IMG/VR virus record: IMGVR_UViG_3300001846_000250
Span: 1 to 29,469 of that record
Source of the DNA: a virus
Direction: 5' to 3' (one strand)
Length of the DNA stretch: 29,469 nt
Below the pieces are notes generated by a model. That model did no database searches. It worked only from the letters and a program-made list of their open reading frames with translations, and was not told the origin of the DNA. The position numbers and the translations under genes were made by a program. Below are positions 15,161 to 22,369 of this stretch, piece after piece; the stretch's first letter is position 1, and each line of letters opens with the position of its first letter.

Positions 15161-17547
15161 CACGCAATATTAGTGGGAGAATGTGCTGGTGCAAATTGTG
15201 GTTGTACTGCCACTTGCTGAACCACAGGTTTCACGATCGGTTGCAGAATAACAATGGGTTTGGTGGTACGACGACCAATCAGTGCTTCACGAGCTTCATT
15301 AACTGATCGAACATTTAGTTCTTGAGTACGTGCACTATTTAGACCGCTAATTGCAGTTGCGGTGCTGGCTCTAGAACCACCTTGTCCACCGTGTCCAAGT
15401 TGAGGTGGTGACAAAGAAGGACCACCACCGAACGGATGTTCCTTGTGGTATCTACCAAGAGGATTGACCCTAGACAATACATTTGATTTAGATCTTCCAG
15501 TGTCTGCAGGATTCCTAGCAACCTCCCAGTGTAGGTGTGGACCACTAGAACGACCCGTGTTACCTGTCACACCAAGAACTGCACCTTTCTGCACCTGTTG
15601 CCCAGGGCGTACATAGGCAGGTTTATCCATATGACCATAGAAGTTTCCATAACCATCGTTAGCAATCCAACTCACCCAGTTACCATAACCACTATCATAT
15701 CCAACCCCCTCAACTTTACCATTAGTAAAAGCAACCAAGTTCTCACCGATGGCAGTGGAAATGTCAACACCCATATGCATACCAGGTGACAAAGCAAGGG
15801 TACGGTTACCCATAGCAGATGTCACAATATGGTTTCCAGAACCAGGATCTCCTTGGAATCTAGGAGTTTGTATATCACCCAGATTTCTTCTATCAGCTTC
15901 TTCTTGTGCCTTTTTCTCTGCCTCAGCTCTTAGTTTTTCATATTCCGACTGTCTTACTTTCGATTCATATTTTGCCTCATTGAGTTGTCGTCTTGCGTTT
16001 TCAACATCTTCTGCAAGAGTATTATCTCCCCAATGATCCCTCTTATCACCACCTTCTTCTTGCATTCGCTTCATATAATGAGCGAGATTCTCTTCTGCCT
16101 TCTTCACTCGTTGTGCTGCTTCCTCAGAAGCAACTCGTGCCTTATCTGCCTTACCGCTATACAAATTAAGGAAATCGATCTTGGTAAAGAAATTACCTGT
16201 TTGTTGAGCAGCATCCTGAATGAATTGACCTGCGCCGCCAATAAAATCTCTCAATTTTTGAATCGCAGGACCAATAATGTTGCTATTCAAGAAGTCGATC
16301 ATCTTCTTGACAGCAGGATCAACAATAGGTTTCAGGAAGGCAGCAACCTTGTTGAATATATTTGTAACCTCTTGGAACAGTTCTTGGAACGGTTCAGCAA
16401 CAGGTTTAATATTAGCAATCCATAGGGGGAGAATAATTTCCTTAAACAGATTGCCGAGTGGTTCGAGAATGGGAGTGATTGCGTCACCCAAAAATGCACC
16501 AACTTGGTCACCCAAGAACCCACCAAGAGTTCCTCCCACAAGAGGCGCAAATGGACCCAAGACAGGCGTCAAGAGTGCCGTAAGTGCCACGGTACCAACG
16601 GTAGCACCAATACCACCACCAACTGCCTTCTGGACGCTATCACCAGAGGCTAGTCTGGTCCCTACAGATACAACACCAGACAAAAGACCAGCACCAGGAC
16701 CAGACTTAAGAAACCTACCCGCCCTACCTAGTGCAGTTGTTCCCTTAAATCCTGCTCTTCCAGGTACTCTAGTTGCAAATCTCCTCCTTGCCGCATCTCC
16801 ACCATATCTGCGAGCATATCTTTGCCTCGCTGCCTTAGATGCATTTGACGTACGTTGGTTTCTCGATGGTCGATTTCGATTTGATCCTGCAGGTCCATCT
16901 TTTTGTCCAGAACTAGAAGATCCCTCCTGTTTTCTGCCAAGTAACTTTCCAAGTGCTTGGACATCACCGATCAACTTCCACGGTTGGAGGATTCTTGATG
17001 CCAACCACAGTGCACCAACACCACCAATAATTTTCATAGCACCCATAATGGGGCTATCAGCACCAAATCCGTCAAGAATAAGTTCTATACCCTTGAACGC
17101 AGTCTTGAATCCAGTCTTTACCCAATTGGTAATGATGGGTAAAGTCTTTTCCAGAAAATTCTTATTTTTCGGGTCACTCAACCAATCCAGGAACCAGAAA
17201 GTTAATGCCTTCTCAATAAAATCCTTGAATGGACCAAGTAAACGATCTAAGAAACCTCCACCATCTCCCTTCAGTTTCGTACTTAGTTTCGCCCCCTTTA
17301 CGACTTCACTCCTAGTTTTATTTTCAATCCTCGATTCTCTGCCCTTATCAAGAGCAAGTTGATTCGCCCTGGTAGCGGCAAGGGCAGCATCTGCTTGGGA
17401 TTTATACATCCCAGTGATAATCTTACCCAGATCTTCTACAGTCGCACCCAGTCTATTGATAGACGTAGTAAGACCAGCGACGGGATCTACAGTAATATCG
17501 CCGCTGGTCTTTGCTGGTATAAAAGAACGTATTTTGAGTGCTGCCAT
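15160..17547 (-). CDS. hub/tape-measure-like protein with M23 endopeptidase domain
   Basis: A 795-residue protein. N-terminal features parallel its neighbour: AATRANQLALDKGRESRIE, FWFLDWLSDPKNKN, then a Gly/Ala/Leu-rich hydrophobic region near 320-370. Residues about 466-556 form a charged coiled coil (EEAAQRVKKAEENLAHYMKR and on). Residues 565-680 are an M23 (lysostaphin-type) zinc endopeptidase: GMHMGVDIS gives HxxxD, YGHMDKPAYVRPGQQVQKG follows, and GPHLHWEV gives the HxH. Position directly after the gp26/frameshift genes is where a tape measure is expected. The M23 domain probably cuts peptide cross-links during injection. Confidence 0.85.
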   Translation of the reverse strand: MAALKIRSFIPAKTSGDITVDPVAGLTTSINRLGATVEDLGKIITGMYKSQADAALAATRANQLALDKGRESRIENKTRSEVVKGAKLSTKLKGDGGGFLDRLLGPFKDFIEKALTFWFLDWLSDPKNKNFLEKTLPIITNWVKTGFKTAFKGIELILDGFGADSPIMGAMKIIGGVGALWLASRILQPWKLIGDVQALGKLLGRKQEGSSSSGQKDGPAGSNRNRPSRNQRTSNASKAARQRYARRYGGDAARRRFATRVPGRAGFKGTTALGRAGRFLKSGPGAGLLSGVVSVGTRLASGDSVQKAVGGGIGATVGTVALTALLTPVLGPFAPLVGGTLGGFLGDQVGAFLGDAITPILEPLGNLFKEIILPLWIANIKPVAEPFQELFQEVTNIFNKVAAFLKPIVDPAVKKMIDFLNSNIIGPAIQKLRDFIGGAGQFIQDAAQQTGNFFTKIDFLNLYSGKADKARVASEEAAQRVKKAEENLAHYMKRMQEEGGDKRDHWGDNTLAEDVENARRQLNEAKYESKVRQSEYEKLRAEAEKKAQEEADRRNLGDIQTPRFQGDPGSGNHIVTSAMGNRTLALSPGMHMGVDISTAIGENLVAFTNGKVEGVGYDSGYGNWVSWIANDGYGNFYGHMDKPAYVRPGQQVQKGAVLGVTGNTGRSSGPHLHWEVARNPADTGRSKSNVLSRVNPLGRYHKEHPFGGGPSLSPPQLGHGGQGGSRASTATAISGLNSARTQELNVRSVNEAREALIGRRTTKPIVILQPIVKPVVQQVAVQPQFAPAHSPTNIA

Positions 17548-17743
17548 TAAAGTGATTGCTGTCTGGACGCTGCCTTTTGACGTTGTTCTTCTTCACGAAG
17601 ATAACGAAGCAGAAGGTTCACGTACACATCCCTCTCCCACGGCATCATATTCTCAAGTTCAGTTAGACTGTACTTGTGATACTGCATCAGAGCAAAGTTT
17701 GTCTCATACAGGTTCAAAAGAGAGTCGTGTGCGAGGGCTACCC
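17547..17743 (-). CDS. -1 frameshift extension of gp26 (putative tail-assembly chaperone T-like part)
   Basis: The -1 frame after the gp26 slippery site reads RVALAHDSLLNLYETNFALM, then a helix SLTELENMMPWERDVYVNLL and a charged end, 65 residues to a TAA that overlaps the next start (TAATG). No ATG occurs until residue 20 (base 17687), and the frame is closed by a TGA just upstream of the slip. Independent initiation would therefore lose the first third. Read as a -1 fusion the product is 298 residues. The arrangement matches lambda G/GT. An alternative is a free 46-residue protein from ATG 17687. Confidence 0.7.
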
Positions 17744-18442
17744 GAAAAAACTGGCAAGTCCCTCAATAGTAAGTGTACTGGTAACACCCGTTTTGGGGTT
17801 AGTAATCTCAAGATCGTGAGACAGTTTTGGCATCGTTTCAAAGAAAGATTGAACCGATCTAAACTGTTGTGAATTCATCCCCTCAAAGAACTCCAGGAGT
17901 TCCGCCTTCTTGTAGTCCTTGGCTTGATACAACTCATCACCTTCAGCGATGCTTTCAGTACAATCAGCTGCAAGTTGGAAAATATCATCGATACCAGGGC
18001 TGTCAGAAAGATTATTTTTCACGAAGACATCCAGCGAAGGATACTTCATTGTCAGAGTCACATCGTCTGTGATTTTAATCACATTCGTATGGTCCTTGGG
18101 GATTTGAATTTGAACCTCATCGAGATTGACACTCACATCAACCTGAGTTTCCTCATCATCGGGACAGGTAAGTTTGAATTCACTCACCTCACCAACAGAC
18201 TTGGAACGAATCTTCAGGAAAAGAAATTCAATCTCAAATGTTGCAAGTTCTTCCACCTTCTTCACGCTCGTGCAGTTTTTGATAATCTCTTTAACTGCTT
18301 TGATCATCTCCTTATTATCCTGAGTTTCCATTGCCATATAGAGAAGTTTCTCTTCACGAACAAGGAAAGGACGATAAGTTATAGATTGTCCACGAGGAAG
18401 AACGCATTCATAATCAGGAATGCTCAGTTTAGGTAAAGGCAT
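17738..18442 (-). CDS. gp26: gp26-like baseplate hub assembly protein / tail chaperone
   Basis: A 234-residue protein resembling T4-type gp26 baseplate proteins (T4 gp26 is 208 residues). It begins MPLPKLSIPDYECVLPRGQS, then has YRPFLVREEKLLYMAMET, an IKNCTSVKKVEEL segment, an EFLFLKIRSKSVGE strand and an acidic, helical C-terminus. In the T4 system gp26 works in hub assembly. Its position between a tail-tube-fold gene and a tape-measure-like gene, together with the frameshift site at its end, suggests that it acts like lambda gpG as a tape-measure chaperone. A CTAAATA box lies about 30 bases before its ATG; no clear Shine-Dalgarno is seen. Confidence 0.8.
   Translation of the reverse strand: MPLPKLSIPDYECVLPRGQSITYRPFLVREEKLLYMAMETQDNKEMIKAVKEIIKNCTSVKKVEELATFEIEFLFLKIRSKSVGEVSEFKLTCPDDEETQVDVSVNLDEVQIQIPKDHTNVIKITDDVTLTMKYPSLDVFVKNNLSDSPGIDDIFQLAADCTESIAEGDELYQAKDYKKAELLEFFEGMNSQQFRSVQSFFETMPKLSHDLEITNPKTGVTSTLTIEGLASFFG
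17744..17750 (-). promoter_or_regulatory. -1 ribosomal frameshift slippery heptamer T TTT TTC
   Basis: On the minus strand the gp26 codons are AGT TTT TTC GGG TAG, so TTTTTTC is phased exactly as X XXY YYZ, two codons before the stop. It resembles the TTTTTTG slip of P2 E/E'. I found no convincing downstream stem-loop; only a weak GGG-CCC pairing follows. Confidence 0.7.
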
Positions 18443-18468
18443 CGTTTAAGAGTACACGTCAGTAATTC

Positions 18469-18475
18469 TATTTAG
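18469..18475 (-). promoter_or_regulatory. putative late promoter box CTAAATA for gp26
   Basis: The minus strand reads GTCTAAATAGAA, with the TAA serving also as stop of the upstream tail-tube-fold gene. It is about 27-33 bases before the gp26 ATG. Confidence 0.6.
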
Positions 18476-19188
18476 ACCCCGAATTGGGTGTTGATTCCAT
18501 TTCTACCTAACAGAGTAGAAACCAAATCAAAATCATTCAAAACAACCTCATTTGTCCACTCACTTGTATTCTTAACCTTTGTCGTAAATCTATACCTTTC
18601 ATACTTAAAGATAACATCCATCTTCATCAGTTGTGCATCATTAGAATATGTGATACCCGAAAGGTTGTATGGGAAGGCACCAACAAATCTATAAACACCA
18701 GTTGCTTTATTCAGTCTAGTCTCTCGTCTGTCACCATCAGCAGTAACTGCTCTCGCTTTGATATTACTACCACTTTCCCACTTACGAATTGTGATGTCAG
18801 TAACATAATCATCGTAGAATGCTACTCTGTTCTCATTGTCAGGAGCGATAGCGTGCATCCATCTTTCAAAGGTATCTCTATGCCAATTATTCTTAGTCAT
18901 AAGGAATGAAATTGTCAATTCATTCGCTGTCTGACCTGTAGCGTATGCTCTCTTGATGCCAACTGTCTTATGCTCTCCAGTAGTAATATTTCTGGAGGGT
19001 AAAGAAACCGAGTCCGCAAAATAATTCACTGCATTATAATAATCTTGAGGTGCAAACCTAAAGTTTGGTTGAGCAAACAAGATGGTGGGAACACCCATCT
19101 CAACCGAAAAGAGATTGCCTCTAGAGGGTTCAAACGAACCCGTAGCAACGAGATCTCTAAAAACTGTAAATGAATTAGGTGCTGGCAT
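18472..19188 (-). CDS. tail-tube-fold baseplate protein (gp54/gp19-like)
   Basis: A 238-residue protein with the beta-rich make-up of contractile tail tube proteins: an N-terminal NLFSVEMGVP strand, a SVSLPSRNITTGEHKTVGIK segment typical of the tube beta-barrel, ELTISFLMTKNNWHRDTFERW, and a C-terminal strand ending FKYERYRF. T4 has three such proteins: gp19 (tube), gp48 and gp54 (tube cap and initiator). gp48 lies just upstream on the other strand, so gp54 is the likelier counterpart, although it is shorter than T4 gp54 (320 residues). It starts in a one-base overlap with the preceding stop. Confidence 0.7.
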   Translation of the reverse strand: MPAPNSFTVFRDLVATGSFEPSRGNLFSVEMGVPTILFAQPNFRFAPQDYYNAVNYFADSVSLPSRNITTGEHKTVGIKRAYATGQTANELTISFLMTKNNWHRDTFERWMHAIAPDNENRVAFYDDYVTDITIRKWESGSNIKARAVTADGDRRETRLNKATGVYRFVGAFPYNLSGITYSNDAQLMKMDVIFKYERYRFTTKVKNTSEWTNEVVLNDFDLVSTLLGRNGINTQFGV

Positions 19189-19634
19189 CAGAAGACTGCA
19201 GATCTGGGTATTTCAATATTCCTTCCGTTAATAGTAGATACGAATTGTTCAGAGGGAATTAAACCAATATCATTCCACTCAGAGTTTTCGATGTTGTATA
19301 ACGGACTGAGTACATTGCTACGAAAGTATTTATGTAGTGTGACTGTAGGTGGTGTGGGTGAGAACCCCGCAACACGTTGTTCTGGTGGCAAGTAGTGAAC
19401 GTTTGCACCCCAGAAATGTGTCGAATCTTCGCCCAGAAGATACACCATAGGATACTTATCCCAGAACCTCATCTTTTCACCATAAGTTGCATCATACTTG
19501 AACGTGACTGCTGTTCCTGGTATGACACTATCTACTCCACGCCCATTCAAGTAGAAAAAAAGTTGACTTCTCCACCAAGATGGTGCCATTGCCTTACCAT
19601 CTGCAAGATCTTTAATGTCAGTGAATACCGTCAT
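19188..19634 (-). CDS. tail/baseplate-region conserved protein of unknown role
   Basis: A 148-residue protein with a beta-rich core: PGTAVTFKYDA, then KMRFWDKYPMVYLLGED, HFWGANVHYLPPEQRVAGF, and a Trp/Tyr-rich centre. The WDKYPMVYLL...NVHYLPP pattern feels like a conserved T4-type phage family, but I cannot name it. It overlaps gp4 by 4 bases and is TGATG-coupled to the tail-tube-fold gene, so a job in tail or baseplate assembly is likely. There is no signal peptide or catalytic motif. Confidence 0.7.
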   Translation of the reverse strand: MTVFTDIKDLADGKAMAPSWWRSQLFFYLNGRGVDSVIPGTAVTFKYDATYGEKMRFWDKYPMVYLLGEDSTHFWGANVHYLPPEQRVAGFSPTPPTVTLHKYFRSNVLSPLYNIENSEWNDIGLIPSEQFVSTINGRNIEIPRSAVF

Positions 19635-20083
19635 ACCTTAAGTTCGTGTTCTGTGAGGATTAAAAACTTCATCTTACGATCATCACAGAACTCTTTTGCT
19701 GCCTTCCACTTAGCAGCATTGACAGCATATGTCTTCACCTCATTTATATAGGTAGGTGTCTGTCGCTTTTTTTGTTTAGGCGGTGAACATTGCGACTTTG
19801 GTTTAACCTCGATAATGAACTTCTCAATCCCTCCAGACCTTGTTCGTACTCTGGCATAAAAGTCTGGAAAATAGCGATGGATCCTGTTATCAACAGGGCT
19901 GATGTAGGGGATAACAATCTCCTCACTACCCCACTCAAGTACATTCTCATTTTTATCACACCACACCATAAACTTTCGCTCCCACAAACTACGATAAATA
20001 ATGTTTGTAGGATCTCCTTTGTACTTTCCTGGGAAACTAGGTCGAAACCTACCCTGATAACTACGTTGTTTTTTCAATGGCAT
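19631..20083 (-). CDS. gp4: head completion protein gp4-like
   Basis: A 150-residue protein, the same length as T4 gp4. It shows SYQGRFRPSFPGKYKGDP, IIYRSLWERKFMVWCDKN, EEIVIPYISPVDNRIHRYFP-DF, and EKFIIEVKPKSQ followed by a basic helix. The IPY...YFPDF...IEVKP layout is that of a restriction-endonuclease-like fold, as in gp4 (head completion/DNA-end processing). ATG 20083 gives MPLKKQRSYQ with GGAG directly before it. A longer non-conserved start at 20116 would run further into gp48. Its 5' end overlaps the divergent gp48 start by 7 bases. Confidence 0.85.
   Translation of the reverse strand: MPLKKQRSYQGRFRPSFPGKYKGDPTNIIYRSLWERKFMVWCDKNENVLEWGSEEIVIPYISPVDNRIHRYFPDFYARVRTRSGGIEKFIIEVKPKSQCSPPKQKKRQTPTYINEVKTYAVNAAKWKAAKEFCDDRKMKFLILTEHELKV
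19993..20000 (+). promoter_or_regulatory. putative late promoter GATAAATA for gp48-gp53
   Basis: GATAAATA on the plus strand lies 77 bases before the gp48 ATG and inside the antisense gp4 gene. It has the same sequence as the box before gp5. It is the best such element upstream of the only plus-strand operon. Confidence 0.5.
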
Positions 20084-21156
20084 CTCCGTTAGTATACCCC
20101 AGGACACTTCCATCAAAGGTCAATTCATCTTACGATGGGATTGATGCATTGGATACTGAGGATCCCCAGGTTGTTGATTATCTAAAGATAACCATCTACG
20201 ATTCACAGAAGAGTTCACCTTACACCTATGTTGGTGGTAGTGATGCTCAAGGACTGTACAATCAGAACACTCAGAGTGGAAGCAGAGGAGAGGCGATAGT
20301 TGGTACTATTTATTTGTACCTGCCCAATAATCTGTCGGAATCATACAACACAATCTACAACGAGTCAACTCTTGGTGCCGCTGGTGTTGCTGCTATTGGT
20401 GGAGCACTTGGTTCTCAGGCAACCGCTGGTGATCCGATCGCTCTGCTGCAACAGTTTGCTGGTAGTGCCAAATCAGAATTTGCTGCTGGAGCCGCTGCAT
20501 CATTCCTCGGTGCAGTTAATAGTGGATTAGGTATTGAAGGTAGTCTAACTGGTCAAGATCTTGTAGCACTGGTCTCCAGAAAAGTCTTCAACCCATATCA
20601 AGAAGTGACTTTCCGTGGTGTCAACTACCGAGAACATTCTTTCATATTCAATTTGACACCCAAGAACCTGAAAGAATCAAAAGAGTGCTACTCCATTATT
20701 CAGGCACTTAGAACAGCAATGCTACCATCTCTTGCAGGTGGTGCAACAACTGAGGAAGATTTCAAAAACATCTTCTCCCAGCAAGGCAACGAAAACATCA
20801 GTCAAACTGCTAAAGATCTCATTTCAAAAGGTCTTGGTAGCAATTCTGGCACACTCGCAGGTGCTAGATACTTGAACATCCCCAACTACTTCAGACTCAA
20901 TGTTGTGAGAGTTGAAGGTAACAACGTAGAGACCGCTCAAGAAATTACAACAGCGGGAACTCTCCGAAGCATTATGAAGTTCCCGACAAAAATGGTCTTA
21001 ACTGGATTTGATCTCAACCTCACACCAGATGGTCAAATCAACACCTTGAAAGATCTAAACAACGGTTACGTTGATTACGGTCCTGCATCTATGGAATTGA
21101 AGTTAACCTTCAAAGAGACCGCATTCATCACCCGCGATATGATCCAGGATTCCTAA
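20077..21156 (+). CDS. gp48: baseplate tail tube cap gp48-like
   Basis: A 359-residue protein, close to T4 gp48 (364 residues). It has VDYLKITIYDSQKSSPYT near the start, GTIYLYLPNNLSESY, an Ala/Gly-rich insert at about residues 105-155, FNPYQEVTFRGVNYREHSF-IFNLTPKN, an alpha segment SIIQALRTAMLPS, and a closing LKLTFKETAFITRDM. The YLP...NPY...VTFRGVNYR...F...LTPKN pattern is that of gp48/gp19-related tube proteins. gp48 caps the baseplate and starts tube growth. No Shine-Dalgarno is seen. The stop and the gp53 start overlap (TAATG). Confidence 0.85.
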   Translation: MASPLVYPRTLPSKVNSSYDGIDALDTEDPQVVDYLKITIYDSQKSSPYTYVGGSDAQGLYNQNTQSGSRGEAIVGTIYLYLPNNLSESYNTIYNESTLGAAGVAAIGGALGSQATAGDPIALLQQFAGSAKSEFAAGAAASFLGAVNSGLGIEGSLTGQDLVALVSRKVFNPYQEVTFRGVNYREHSFIFNLTPKNLKESKECYSIIQALRTAMLPSLAGGATTEEDFKNIFSQQGNENISQTAKDLISKGLGSNSGTLAGARYLNIPNYFRLNVVRVEGNNVETAQEITTAGTLRSIMKFPTKMVLTGFDLNLTPDGQINTLKDLNNGYVDYGPASMELKLTFKETAFITRDMIQDS

Positions 21157-22070
21157 TGGCATACTTCAAGTACCTTCCCAAAGTCTACGTTAGAAACAGA
21201 ACAAGTGTTAACGGTGCTCATCCTTACCAGTTAACAACAAACATCTTTCGTAGAATCAAGATCAAAGAGGATCTACAAGGTTCTCTGCTGGGGTTTGAAC
21301 AGTATGAGATTGGTGAGGGAGAGCGTCCCGATCAAGTTGCATACAAATTCTATGGTGACTCTGGTCTTGACTGGGTTATTCTGATCATCAACAATATCAT
21401 CAGTACATATAATGACTGGCCGATGACTCGATATGATCTATATGATTATGTTCAAAGTAAGTATGGTTCTATTGAAGGGATTCATCACTACGAAACATTT
21501 GAAATCCGATCGACTGCAGGAGAACTTTTAGTTCCTGAAGGTATTGAAGTAAACGAATCTTACCAATATTTGAGACCCGATGGTAGTATTGTTCCCAAAG
21601 ATCAATCTCGTAAATCAGTTACAAACTACGAGTACGAACACGCTATCAACGAACAAAAAAGAAACATCTGGATGCTTCGCGAAGCATATGTATCTGACTT
21701 TGTAAAAGAATTCAGAAAACTTGCTGCATATCTGCCAAACGCAGAAATCGACGAGCAAGGAAACAAAAAAACCCCCACCACATTGGCGGAGGAGTTTGTT
21801 GGTGTTACCAATTACAGAAGACCTTCCCAATCTACTGCATCCACTGGTTCTGCTACTGGTAGTGGTTCTTCCACTGCACTTATTGCATCTGGTGGTGGTA
21901 CCGCTGGTACTGCTGCAGTAACTACGACTACAACATCTGATGGGGTTTCTGCAACAACTGTCACGAGTGGTGGTAGTTCTGGAACTACTTCATCCACAGA
22001 ATCTACTCAATCAGACAACACTGCAACCAGTAGTGGATCCTCAACTAACCTAGGAAATTACGGTTACTAA
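21156..22070 (+). CDS. gp53: baseplate wedge gp53-like, with Ser/Thr/Gly-rich tail
   Basis: A 304-residue protein. Residues 1-220 match gp53 baseplate wedge proteins: MAYFKYLPKVYVRNR, NIFRRIKIKEDL, then YEIGEGERPDQVAYKFYGDS and LDWVILIINNI near residues 50-85, and a helix-rich end with EYEHAINEQKRNIWML. Residues 225-304 are a low-complexity run of Ser, Thr, Gly and Ala ending NLGNYGY. T4 gp53 is 196 residues, so this tail is an extension. Its stop overlaps the convergent His-rich gene by 4 bases. Confidence 0.88.
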   Translation: MAYFKYLPKVYVRNRTSVNGAHPYQLTTNIFRRIKIKEDLQGSLLGFEQYEIGEGERPDQVAYKFYGDSGLDWVILIINNIISTYNDWPMTRYDLYDYVQSKYGSIEGIHHYETFEIRSTAGELLVPEGIEVNESYQYLRPDGSIVPKDQSRKSVTNYEYEHAINEQKRNIWMLREAYVSDFVKEFRKLAAYLPNAEIDEQGNKKTPTTLAEEFVGVTNYRRPSQSTASTGSATGSGSSTALIASGGGTAGTAAVTTTTTSDGVSATTVTSGGSSGTTSSTESTQSDNTATSSGSSTNLGNYGY

Positions 22071-22363
22071 AAACACCACGGTCCACTCTTGTAAATATAA
22101 CACGGAACACCGTGTTGGTTATATTTGTTTGGGATAAACCCACCACCGCTATGATGATGGTGGGTTTCGTGATGGTGGTGGTGCCTACGATGTGAACGGG
22201 GTTTCCCGTAGATGCAGTTCCAAGAACGGAACATCGGATCGTAGACACAGTGTTGGGGTTCTACCTCAAACTCACCGAGTCTAACTGTGTTGTGTCCTGC
22301 CATTGCTGGAGACGCAAAAGCACAACCTAGAAAAGCAATAGCGGCGATGGCAGGACGTTTCAT
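22067..22363 (-). CDS. secreted histidine-rich small protein
   Basis: A 98-residue protein with a clear signal peptide (MKRPAIAAIAFLGCAFASPAMA, cleavage after AMA). The mature part of about 76 residues has four Cys (QHC, WNC, VPC, PWC), a stretch of nine His in about twelve residues (HHHHH-ET-HHHH) and a Gly-rich turn. It should be exported to the periplasm, where the His run could bind Ni, Zn or Cu and the Cys could form two disulfides. GAGGAACT before the ATG overlaps the gp32 stop, so it is the last gene of the gp32 transcript. I recognise no family. Confidence 0.8.
   Translation of the reverse strand: MKRPAIAAIAFLGCAFASPAMAGHNTVRLGEFEVEPQHCVYDPMFRSWNCIYGKPRSHRRHHHHHETHHHHSGGGFIPNKYNQHGVPCYIYKSGPWCF
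22093..22126 (+). terminator. A/T-flanked hairpin at the convergent operon junction
   Basis: AAATATAA-CACGG pairs with CCGTG-(TTGG bulge)-TTATATTT around an AACA loop and is followed on the plus strand by GTTT. The A-rich left and T-rich right arms would suit a bidirectional terminator for gp53 on the plus strand and the gp32 transcript on the minus strand. It lies inside the C-terminal codons of the His-rich gene. Function is inferred. Confidence 0.45.
22136..22167. repeat. 10-bp perfect inverted repeat, second hairpin at the junction
   Basis: AAACCCACCA (22136-22145) pairs perfectly with TGGTGGGTTT (22158-22167) around a 12-base loop. It codes for part of the Gly/His segment of the secreted protein and sits 9 bases beyond the first hairpin. 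It could reinforce termination from gp53 or stabilise a 3' end. No long T tract follows. Confidence 0.5.
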
Positions 22364-22369
22364 AGTTCC

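Noticed and set aside
15336-15342. A CTAAATA box inside the M23 protein gene, about 175 bases before the muramidase protein gene
   Set aside because: It encodes ordinary residues within the gene. With no conserved flanks or start mapping I could not separate it from chance, so I did not list it as a promoter. Similar internal boxes at 5244, 19327 and 25510 were left out for the same reason.
16277-17362. A 361-codon open frame on the plus strand
   Set aside because: It is antisense to the M23-containing hub protein, has no ribosome site, and its Pro/Ser/Ala-rich text is what the complement of Gly/Ala-rich coding sequence gives.
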